The notes beneath the pieces are model-generated. The model had not been told where the DNA came from. It searched no databases and saw nothing but the letters and a program-made list of their open reading frames with translations. A stretch of 56,987 nucleotides of DNA from contig NW_019774624.1 of NCBI RefSeq assembly GCF_001039355.2, forward strand, positions 227,417 to 284,403, written 5' to 3'. This DNA comes from Lingula anatina. Lineage: Eukaryota > Brachiopoda > Lingulata > Lingulida > Lingulidae. Position 1 is the first letter of the stretch, and every line of letters begins with the position of its first letter. Below are positions 35,887 to 48,500 of the stretch, piece after piece. Made by a program: the position numbers and the translations under genes.

Positions 35887-36501
35887 CTACGGCACATCTG
35901 AAAATAGAGAAAGAGCAAATTGTTACATAAATGCTGGTGGTTTGAAATGGCACTTTCGAAGAACATTCTGTTATATAATTTATAAGGTCAAATAAGTCAA
36001 CACTCAAGGCAAAAATCCATGGGATCTAAGTGTCCATATACTAGTACTGGGGTACATGATTATACTTTTCACCAGTGAAGAGTCGGACCCTAACTAGTGA
36101 TTACGATCATAATGAAAATCAATTATATGCAGGGTTTTAACTGAATATTTATAGCTATAGATTATTTATATCTATAGATACAGACAATTTTAAAATTTGT
36201 AAAAATTAATTGTTCAATCCTCTGATACATTAATTTTTTACTACCACTATACAGAAGATGATGAAAACCTACATCACTAAACTTGAAATTACCAGCATGT
36301 TCAGATTTATGCTTCTACCTGCAAGCACACAAGCATGCCCATGTACATGCACACGTACACACACACACGTATAAATTCACACTTACAGGCCGGAGCTTTA
36401 TGCCTGGCCTGCATCTTCTTCTTCTTTGCCATGGCCATCTCTTCCTCGCTGTCAGTGCTTCCATCACTCCATCCATCATTGTCCTTCTTTAGTCGGGGAG
36501 T
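35887..36501 (-). CDS. aGPCR cytosolic tail and stop
   Basis: After the 7TM exon the tail continues through 36387-36501 (TPRLKKDNDGWSDGSTDSEE then EMAMAKKKKMQARHKAPA). It ends in an 11-nt coding piece of exon 35887-35897 giving YVP and TAG (35887-35889). The acidic STDSEE stretch looks like a casein-kinase-type target, followed by a Lys-rich patch. The short last coding exon depends on the phase-1 donor at 36386, which is a clean GTAAGT. Confidence 0.8.
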
Positions 36502-39500
36502 CTGGAAACGGGGTAATTTTGTATTAGTATTACTTTAAATAATTAATGACACTGACCCCTCCCCCTCCCTAAAAAAGAAAAAAATGGGTGAACAAACTAT
36601 CACATAGAAACAATATAAGGTAATACGAAATGCAGTTTTAAAGTACTCAGACATAGTATATGATTATCCTTAAAATGGGAGTTTTCTACTTACTATTCTT
36701 ATGTCTTCCACTTGTGTTAGAGAGACTGTAGAACTATTTGATGCCCGTGAAACAGCACGAGAGTTTGCTATGTCTTCATCTTCTACTGCTGTTTGCTTTT
36801 GGAATGTATTTTTGACCTCGTCACGGAATGAATTTCGCCCAACACCAAATGTAAGGAAAAAGAAGAAGCCCTGAAATTGAAAATTCATTTGATTTGTCAC
36901 TTATATTTGATAAAATGCAAAAAAGTACAATTAATTTATTTTTAATTTTTTTTATATTGTCATTGCCTTCTAGGATAATTTCAGTGTACAATCCAACTGC
37001 TTTCAGTTGCAAAAAAATAAATGCAGTAGATCATATATAATGAAGACTGTTTAGGACCGGAAATTTGGAGAGGCAAGCAAGAATTTGACTTAAATATGCA
37101 ATGTTCCTAAAATTTCATAAAATGCCAGACAAAACCCTTCCACCAGATTTTGTTCAAGTTAAAAGATAACAATAATAACAGGTTATAAGGCAATGAGTTA
37201 TATGGAGCCCACCAAATTATCATAATTATTATTCATCTGAATATAATTCTGTCTAATTACCTGGAATCCATTGAAGATAATGAAGGTGAAATCAAGAGCC
37301 CTGTCTGCGGGGATGGTAAGGGATATGATTCCAAATAACCATGTTAGTCCCAGATACAGCAACAGCAGCATGATGTTTCTTATTGTTTGTCTGAAACAAA
37401 CAATTGATTCATTAAGCAGGACATTTCCCAATGCATTGGAAAGTGGTAAGCATTTTATCAATAAACACTTTCTTTTTTAAAAAAGGTATAATTACTCAAC
37501 CTTTGAAAAGTCACTCTCTTGTTATAATATCTGCAAAATGTTAATCTACCTTTTTAATGCACTTTGAACTGTGCATATGAAATTTCTGATCACATTTAAC
37601 AAATTCATGCGTTGAAATGTATAATTTTCCGTCATGTCCTAAATATCTAGATTTTCAAATAAATCCAAAATACTTTCTTATCTATTACTTACTTTACTTC
37701 TAATAAAATATCTTTCTTTTTGATGGCTGGGGCAGAGAAGTTACACATCACCACCAAAAGGATCAGTGCTGTCAACTAAAATGAAAAACATACTGGTAAT
37801 GATATTGTGAAAATCATTTGAAATCACAGAAAATCTGGAATTTCTGCTGATTCAGAAACAATTTCTGTTGAAGTAAAATGACTAAAATTTTCTCAGTTCA
37901 AGTCATATCATTAGTAATGGTATGAAAAAATGAAATATAACATACAATTGTCTATCTTCCACAAGTTGAAATAAATAACATATTACTTAATTTTGACGCA
38001 AGTAAACAACACATCAAGAAAAGAGAAATTACTATTTTCAAGTAATTTCAATTCCTTAGAAAAACCAATGATACTTTTATCCAACTTAGCAAAAATGTTT
38101 AAATAAACTTAATAAAAACTTTTAAGAAAAATGAGAAAAAATTCATGACACCCAACAGCTCATCAATAGTTCCCCTCATTTTTTAATAATTATTATCCTT
38201 GAACAAAACTACTTTAAAAAGTCTTAACAGTTTCCTGAATCAAAAACTTCAAAACAACATTAGAAATAATCAACTGCCAAATATATTTCTGGAGGGTTTT
38301 GGCCACTTAATCACAGACATTAAGCAAAAAATAAAAATACTCACCACCATGAAGGCAATGATGGCGCCAGGGAAAGCCCAGAAGTACATGGTTTCATGGG
38401 ATAGCCAGCATCTTTCCTTGTGACCGTGATCTGGGAGAGCTACAACAGCCACACCAGTCACAACCAAGGCTGGCACACCTGAAATTAAGTTTGATCATTT
38501 GTTATATCAAAGGCTCTTTTCTTCTTTTTTTCAAATTATGCATGTGTTTAAGTCTTTTCACTTTCAATTTAAGTTGGTTATGACTGTATCCAAAATACAG
38601 AAGTATGTATTGAATGGATAATGTATCAAGAATTAAAGTATGCTATACATATTTTCAATTAATAGCAACCTATTGGATTGTACAATAATATAAAATAGAA
38701 GAAAAAATACACATTATTACCAACTGAAGTCATAAATGATTTTACATATATACAAATATGTAAATTATATTTTGCAAGCTATAAAAGTAAAGCCCACTAT
38801 ATTCTTTAAATTATTTTCATTTCTGATATTAAAAATTGAAACTAGAAACATTCTAAGATTTTTGTCACAAAATGCATTACATACACCATAACTTATCACG
38901 CTAAAAGAAATAAAAAAGCATTTAGTATACAAAGCAGAACTAACCCCAAGCGACTGGCATGTAAATTTTCAGAGCTCTCTCGGAGAGCACTCCAGAAATG
39001 ATGATAGAGAAAAGGCAGACAGCCTCCATTACCAACCAGGCAAATGATGTCAGGTAGAAGTAATGCATCAAAATGGAGAGAGCCTGACAGTAAACCTGAA
39101 ACAAAACACACAATTTATGCATAATCTATACAAAGTATCTGACATGTTTAATTTAGGTTACAGTTACCATTTGATAAAAGTAACATAAGAGTTTCTGATA
39201 ATTTTTAATTATAACCACATCAAGAACATGATCATATCATTTAAATGCCTTAAAGTGACTACTTATATTTCAATGCAAGAGAAATTAGATCAGTAAATAA
39301 TTTTTTTCTAAAAAAAAAAAAAAAAAAAAAACTTACCAGGTGATCTTGTGCTGTCCACAAGAGACAAAACCAGAGACTGGCAAAAAAGATGGCCACTGCC
39401 AGATTGATGTCCGCTATTCCTCGATCATCCAGTAGTCTCCTGACATAAACATGATATCATATAACATTTACAATGTGTAACTGCCTAACAATTACAAGTG

Positions 39501-42500
39501 CCAGTTTGATATAAAACACGCCAATCTCTCTCTCTTTAAATATAGAGACCAAGCAGTTTGCACAATCAAAATTGAGAGTTCTTCTTGTGTCAACAGGACC
39601 AATGAAGTGTCTAAGCAGATTGAGCTTTAAATGATCATAAATCATTGTTAAACAAACAAATACACTGAAACACACCATGGTTTTACAGTAGATGATTGGC
39701 AAGTATACCTTTGTGGGATAGACAAAAAAGTATGTACTTACTCCCATGCTTTGACTAGTATAACAATGAAGAAAATGAGGGATCCCATTGATATCGCCAT
39801 GGTAACCCAGGTAATTATGCTCAAGGCCAGTTTGAAGTGGTCAGGCTGAAAATATGATAAAAATATTGTTTCATGAAATTTCACGATGAAAATATGAAAT
39901 TAAGATTTGTTATTGTTGTGTGTATGTGAGTGTGTATGTGTGTTTAAGAAGTCAATCTATTTAAGTGAAACAAGAAATCACTTGCTTGGCTACTGATTGA
40001 TTTATCCATCAATTTCTTAAGTCTTTAACTTTATTATTTTACAAATATTTAGCGCATCTACCAACTCATTATCCATTTATCTAACTTATTAATTGTCATC
40101 AATTCACAGCTTAAAACTACATTCTCTCTGATACAGCTCCATCCTACTTTATTTATGTCTAAACCCACACACGTACTTGTCTATAATCAACAATTAAATT
40201 TAGAAAATGCTTAACAGTTACAACCATACAACATAAACATATTAGATGCATTTTCCTTTTTACTGAATCAGAAACAAAAATTGGCACAATTATTAAATTC
40301 TGTTTTTTCCACAACATAGTGAAACGCCAGTTTAAAAAAAATTACATGGTATTACCTCTGTCGTATCTTGGTCAAGCAGCACAGCAAAAGTGGTGAAATG
40401 ATAACAGTGACACACAGTGTGGGTGACATTTGTACTGTTCCTCTCACATCCATCTGATGCCCATCCGGCCTTAACATTCCCACTAAAAATATGCCATTTA
40501 TTCTTATAAAAATGATGATGATAATAAAATCTATCAAACAATATTCCATTTGCTTTACACTGAAAAAATCTTACCCCACTGTAAACAAAATAGGACATAT
40601 CAATTTGAAGATGAATAGATAAAATACATATTTTTAGCCAAGAATAGTAACTTAAATTTCAGGGAGGCCTTCACTCTAAAATCAAATATCAAAATGATTA
40701 TACACTTGAAGAAAAAAGTTAATTTACTGTAATATACACAAATAATTAAATATAATATTACATTAAGTTTCTGGACTTTCTTCTATTTTCTCTTTTCTGA
40801 AAGGGGGTTTGGTATATGCAGACAATCCTTATTATGTAACAATTATTCAATTCTTCTCTCTAATCACCACAAGTATTGGCATACCTTGCCTCCTTCCAGT
40901 AATTACATGACCTTTGTCCACTGGCAGTTTTGTCCAGATGTTCAAGAGTAAAGACAACAGGCGAGGCAAATGTTGTCCCTGATGGTAATTCCGGAACAAT
41001 GAACATTTCCACTACACGACTGTGCACCTTCACCGACTTCATGGCTGTCTCACCCCTAGAAATTGTGTATAAAATCGGATTGTTTATGATGACAGAAATG
41101 TATTTTTAAGTTATGCATATATTAAGTGAAAGAATCTTTTTTTTCAAATTCATTCTTTTTTGTACCAAAATTAAAACTCAACTATTCTAAGTGTATTGAA
41201 AAATAAAAACATGAATTCTGACCGCATTACCAGGAAGTCTACTTAAAGTATATAAGTTATCTAATTAACTTCTGACATCTGTATCTAATATTGTATACTT
41301 AGGGAAATAAAATAATTGTTTTGCAATAAATACTTATAAAAATAAGTGTACTGTAATAATCATAAATGAAAAAAAAATCTTTGTTGAGAAATGTTAACTT
41401 ACTCAGCTTGCTCATTTGAGATAGATTCGTGGGCTGTGTTGGAAATGATGATGCCAATCGTGAGTCCACTTGCACCTAAGTATGACAAACAAATTAATAA
41501 ACTCTAAGCCACAACTCCAGAAAAGATTAAATCAAATAAGTAAAGCCAAAGAGCTTCAAATACGAAAATATCTATTTATTGTTGTGTGTTATAACAAACT
41601 GGAACAACTGATAAAAGGATATAAGGAAAAAAAAAAGAGAGAGAGAGAGACGGAGAGAGCTGGAACTACGTGGGTATACTACATCAGTGCCATATGGGGC
41701 ATTACAATCAGTGTAGAAAGAGCTGTGCCTATCTCTTTAGCACTGAACATAATTGCTATGTTATCATCATTAACCATTCACAGTTAATTCACAATTAATA
41801 TGTTGTGTTCACTAACCTGGGATCAAGTTAGGGGGCACAACAATGGAGTCTTGGGGTTGTCCCCATCCCTCCAAGGTACTGTTCACATCTGAGCTTTCTC
41901 GCAGCGGGAATGTCGTCTCCTCTGCACACTCTGGGATCACATCAATCATGTTCAAGACTGAAAAGTGGAATTAATTTTTTTTTAATCTACTGATGTTTTT
42001 CTTCAACTTAATTAAGACCACTGAAAAATGAAATTGTGAACAGAATGTTTTGTTTTGTATATGAAGAAAATTTTTCTGCTGTTTTTTTCTGCTCCTTCTT
42101 GACATGACATGACAAAAAATGACAAGATCATGATATGTTTCGTTTCATTTCATGATCTTGTCATTTTTTGTCATTTCATGATCTTGACATGACATGACAA
42201 AAAATGACAAGATCATGAAATGAAACGAAAAATATCATAACTAAAAATATATAATTACCCATATTCTGAGACACTGTGTTGCTTGCAGAGCAGTTTGTCA
42301 CTGGTGGCATTTTCTCTGCTACACGTGTTATGTACTTTTTCAAATTGCTAATCTGAGATGCAACGTCAGCATTGGCCTACATAACAAACAAAAAAGCCAA
42401 AAGTCACCACTTTTCTTCTCAAATTTTACTAAGCAAAAAATTAAAAAATTCTTAAGTTTATTTTCATTGGTACTTTTTTTAAAGATAAACATAAGGCTTA

Positions 42501-45500
42501 ATTAAATCCTTGACCTACAACCATCTCTGTTTAAGGAACTTTATATTTAGTTTCCTCTTATTAGGAAATATATGTTCTAAAACTGTTTTCTTTTTCAATA
42601 TAAACTGGTTGTTAAGAGTAACACTAAAATGGCTTTACAAATTGTCTGACTGGTTTAACAACTTAGGACATGAAATTTGAATAATTCTCATTATTCTTAT
42701 ATCTAATATTTACCACTGTAATTTGCTTTAGATTTTCTGCGTTCGATGCATCGGTATTTTGACTGACTGCATCCATGGCAGCCTAAAATAAAAGATATTT
42801 GTAGACTTCATAGAAATGGAACTTACTGGAACCTAATACAGGACAGATTGCTGATTACGTATATACTATACACACAGGATTTTACTTCTGAATCAAGTAA
42901 AGGTAAGAGACATCAGAGTTATGTTAACACTAACACTACAGGCTATTAAATTTCTATAAGTAAGAGTATAGCATCTCAAGTTTTCAACCAAAGTATTCAT
43001 TAAATATCTGAACAGTTTTGTCTATGTTTTGGTGAAATTAATTTTAGTTTGTGCCTTACCAAAAGATGGCAGCACAGAATCAAAGTTACAAAGTCAAAGC
43101 AGGCTGACCTACCCTTCCCAACATTTGTGATATTGCATGTTTACTTATTAATAGCATATAAAATTGAGAATATAATCATCCCAGCAATAATTCATTGATT
43201 TACCTGAAAACGGTCTCTTGCATTTTGCCTTGAGATGGAGGCCGGAAGATCAGATGTGGCTAGTACTCGTATAGCAAGTGCAACTTCGGACAACTGTGTT
43301 GCTGTCTTTGGCTCATTTTCACTATTAGCAGTGGTTTCGTTGTTAATATCTGACACTATAGCCAAAGCTAATGTCTCAGAAAGAGCAGTTTCATTCCTTT
43401 GCGAGCTTTCTATGTTATTTGTGGACATCTGCAAATAAAATTAACAAGTTTGTTTATATTCTATTGCTTTACAAACTTAGTCAGGAACTGAGGTGAAAGT
43501 GACCTCAGTTCAAAACATGATAAAAGATTTAAGCTACAATCTGCTAGTAAAAACTGTTAGACCCCATTCCCAGAGATTAGAACGATCCAACTAGATCGAC
43601 CTAACTCCCTGGGGGTTCATGCTAAATAGCTGTCAGCCGAGCGGGCACAAAAGTTAATTACCCCCTTACAGCTCGTAGTAGGCGGACGGACATTTAAGCC
43701 GGATTATCTGACAGTAATCTAGTGAGACTCCCCACGGGGATAGATCGATCTAAAATCTATGGGAATGCGCCCTTAAATTCAATATAAAAGACATCATCAG
43801 AGAGCTAAAGGCCATACATTAAGAAAAAAACATTTCATAAGTTTTTAGAATTTTTAGTAGCAAGTATGAGTTTTGATATATTAATAAGTTACTATGAAAT
43901 ATCCCATCATCATCACAATAGCAAAATTTAGGTTTCCAGAATTTGAAAGTCAATGGTTAAATTTTGAGCCATGTTGTTTTTTTGCAGGGATGTGGACTGA
44001 AAAACTGTAGTCCAAAAGACTTTTACTCTGAAGGGTATTTTGATTTGGCTACCATCAACCAAGATTTTGATGACTTAGGGTGTAATATTTATACATCAAC
44101 TTACCGCGTCAAACAATGCAATGCGGTTAGTGTAACATGTGCCCTTGTAGAACAGTGCTGGGGAGCAGGCTGAAAATAAAGCAATAACATTTAATTTAGC
44201 AATTTCCATCTTTTCCCTGACCATATTAATAATTATAATTATGTTCATAATAACACGTATCTGAACACCATTTATCTACGACATTAATTATATCTCCTTC
44301 CTGCCATTATTATTATTATTATATTATTATAATCATTATTATTATTATTATTATTATTCATAATATATCTGATATCGCAACATCATTAATTAAAGTACTG
44401 GAGGACCAGTTCCAAACATTCCTAGCTGTACTAGCAGTTGTAGAAGGGTGTATGACAGTGGGTGAAAAAAGGGGGTGGGGGTGGTTACCTGGACCTCACT
44501 GCAGTGTAATGTTGTAAAAATACTACTGTGCTAATATTTTCATACCGTAAGCTTACAAGAAACCAAGACATAGGCCTTCATCAGACCGATGTGAGCGAGT
44601 CAGTGAGTAACAACATCTACTCACATCAGTCTGATGTAGGCCTACGTCCAGGTTGGCCATAAGCTAACCATATGAAAATATTTTAGCTTGTGTTTTATAA
44701 TTGTGAAATTAAACAAACTTTATTACCTGTAAGTTGAAGGGACACAATGACCCCTGGGATTGCACACTCTCTCATATAATCTCTCACTTAACCATGGGGC
44801 CATAGTAGAATTATCATATATAAGCTGATGAACATTTTTGCTCATTATAAATCTACTTTATAACCTTAAAGGTCCAAACACTACTTCACTTACCAGCAGT
44901 TGTAGAAGGGGGTACAGTGGTGGGTATTACAGCAACAAAGGGGGTGGGTGTAACCGTGGTAACCTGAACATCATTAGTGTCCACAGTAACTGAAAATGGA
45001 GACATTTTGTGAATTTAAAACATAGTTAAAGCATATCATACAATTGTTATATTTTAATAACTATATGACATGTATAATTATAAGAGTTCAATATTTAGTT
45101 TTTGAAATAGGCAGAAGTGCTGGTGAAGATTACAATAAATTCATTTAAATTAACAAATAAATTTTATACAAATATATCATAATTATAATACTCATAATTT
45201 ATTATGTTAAACTGTGTGTAATACACAGACAAGTTTCTTACTAGTGGTTAATGAAATAGGCTGAAGTTAATAAAGTTTACAATAAATGCTTTATCAAATA
45301 TAAAACCAAACTGAGTTAAGGATCTTTTACTTAATTGTGACAGATATTTTGTGTTATGAGAACTTGTAACATAACCTGCTGCAACACTGTGGTCAATATA
45401 CATGACTACAAAATTCAATGTTGTGAACATTTACATTATTTGACTCTTACATTTTACTGTGATGAATTATTGAGCATTAGGTTACAGTACTAAGTAATTT

Positions 45501-48500
45501 GGTAAGATATGTAGTACAAAACACAGTGTGTGTGAGCTAGTTTCTAAGTGTTCAATTTTCTGAAAGTAATATAAATGTTCCTGACATAAAAAGAGCAGTA
45601 AATAAAATTAATTTATTTATTTATTAATTAAAAATTATTAAATTAACAAATAAATTAATAAATTAATCCTTACCAACACTATCACAGCTCTCTCCCTTAA
45701 GAATAGTTCTTGTTAAAGGATCACTGAAGTTGGAATACTGATTGTAAAAGGCCACACTGTCGAATACAATTGTCCCAGGGAATGATGGACTTTCGATGAA
45801 GTTGGCCCGGGCTAAGAACACATTACTGGTGGCTGGGGCAGGAAGGGTGGCAGGCTCTCCCACTCTGTATGCGTTTGATGGTGGATCTGAATTGTAAAAA
45901 TTTGAAAGTAAAATTTGCCAGAAAAAAAATGTATGCATATACAAAAATACTAGAAAATAAAAAATCATTGTGCCCAAAGAAGATTTTCAGTGCAATAGCT
46001 TTGTCACTGTCTTCAGGGTAAACCTATAGGGGATTACTTTATGCCTTACAGGTAAAAACACATTAAAGCACTATAGAAATAAATCACTTTTTAATCAAAT
46101 ATATTTTAATTAAAAAAAACATTATAAATGATTGAATCATTCCGTGTCAATTCCTGCTGTGAAAAAACAGATGCTCAAGAAACAGGCAATGAGTGTATAA
46201 AATTAATAGACGTCATATTTATAAGTTTCCTATACACTGATCTTTATGTTATAGTTATAATGTTTCCCAGCTTCTTCATTTTCTTATCTCCATGTATGCG
46301 AACAAAGCAGGCATTCTTTGAACTTAAAATACATAGAAACTGGATTGGATGGCTCATACCTGAACCTCCAGATAATTTACTGACCTTTTCTTACATCGTC
46401 CAATAACATGACCAGTCCCTCTGTGTTTGTCCGTCTCCAGGTCAGGCCTATGGTTATCCACTGGTTAATGGGAACGCCGGTCACTGTAGCATCCCATGTA
46501 GTGGTCCCATCATTCAGGTAAGCTCTGACTTGGAAGAACACTCCTGAAATCTTGAAGGCAATTGCAATTCCTCGGTTGAGTCCATTACCTCCAACTTCCT
46601 TATTTTGGAAACTGTAGCCAGAGCTAGGGAAGAAACAAGGAGAAATATAACGGCAATAAAAAATATTAATAATAATAATAATAACTATAATTGTTATATT
46701 ACATTATTCCTTCTAGAACAAACAGATAAATAAATCTTATAAAATGCATTCTTTAAAATCTCAGTGCCCCAAATAAAACAAATATTATCAAAATCTGAAA
46801 ATTTCTGACACTATTAAAGCAAAATATATAGTGACTTTAAATCCAAATCCTTTACTTTAGTTTTAATCATCTAAAAACAATTACAACATTTTGTAAGTTT
46901 CTTTTAAAATAAGAGGAATCATGTCAAGTGATAGCTCAATATTCTAGTTGCTTTACAATGGGATAAGGAATATTGTGGATGATTTTCCAATATTTTCCAC
47001 CCAATGGCACAAAATGCACATTACGCGTATTAAACAAAAGCTTTGTTTTTAGACTGCACATGATCAAAATGCATCTTATGGTTTACCTAAATAGGTAGTC
47101 ATAGTTATTGCTTCCCCTATTCTTCAGTTTCACCTTAAAGGCAATGGTGAATCCATCAGGACAGAGAGCTGGGTTACTCAGGCAGGTGCTCACAGTGCCT
47201 GTATAGAGATATCCATTTTTTTTTCAATAATTTCAAAGATAACTAAGTTGTAATAAAATCTGTTGAAAAGTATTTTACCTCATCCATCAAACAAATGTGG
47301 TTACATGGCCCATAGTGGTATTTTTATCTATTAAAATAATTAACCCAATTCACAACTTCGCATGCTTTCAAATTCATGATGATATGCATACTTTACAATT
47401 ACAGTGAACATATATACAGCACTAAATCAGTGCTTGGGTATTTTCAAGAATTTAAAGACTTAATGATATTATAACATAAATGAATCATAATATAATATTA
47501 TTTTACTATGGTACCTATATTGATGTAACCACTCTGGACCAGTATGGCTCCATTGGCCTTGCCATTCCTGTCTGCAGCTGGCGTTGTTCCACTCTTTGCA
47601 AGATACTGTTCCGCAGAGGTCATACCGAAAGAACTGGTGGCGGATGCAAAACAGGGGTCTGAAAAATTAATTTATTTAGTATCATGTATACAGGAATCAA
47701 GTATATTAGGAAATGAAAGGGGGGAAGGGGTATTCAATATGCCTTCACCTCATTTTCAATATGCACACAAAATTAAATCAAAAGAAATGCTGATATAAAC
47801 ACATTTATGCAAGTTACTCTGAGTACTGCCAACCTAGCATTGGTGTTGATTTACACAATAAAAGAAATGGTTTCTGTTATTTTTATAATCATTTCTTGGA
47901 AAAAAAAACATTTTAAGTTAGATTCAGTTCAAAATTTATGATACTTAGTTTATAACATCACTGCAACTGGGTTAATATTAAATTGTCATCTCTTAGAGAC
48001 TTGCTTTTAAGTAATGTTTTGTTTTATTCTATTTTATAAAAAAAATTATCCCTTTTATATCTTTTGGTATACGAACACAAATCTTTATTCACATCTGTCA
48101 TAATTCCATCTTTTTGGATGAATAGCCAACTTAATATATTATTCATTGGAACATAATTCATTGAATAATGCACTTAATCGGATAAGTAATATTCTTGTAG
48201 TGAATCAACACACCTGTGAATGTAAATAGGAAGTCTGATGTGTAGCTGATTGTGATCTCATCAAAATGTGCATCAATTGCAATGGTGGCTGTAGCAAATG
48301 GTCTCCCCAGATAGACAGGGTTGTTGTCAACAGATGGCGCTACATTTGCAGCAGACGTCTGAAAGATTTCACACAAAATATCCCCTAAAAAGTTGACTTA
48401 AATGCATATAAATATGGTGACCGAGGTCACTATTGAACCAGATATCTGTAAGAACTTAAATAAATTATCAATACAAATTCAAATTATAGTTTTTTCTTGG

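Noticed and set aside
42097-42235. CRISPR-like array
   Set aside because: It has only two direct units, one inverted copy and no regular spacers, in an animal intron.
43059-43140. Additional GPCR exon near CAAAAGATGGCAGCACAG
   Set aside because: No acceptor and donor pair keeps the frame, and the flanking exons already join in phase 0.
43964-44173. Plus-strand 69-codon frame
   Set aside because: It is a shadow opposite GPCR exon 44105-44169, which fits the receptor frame and splice sites.
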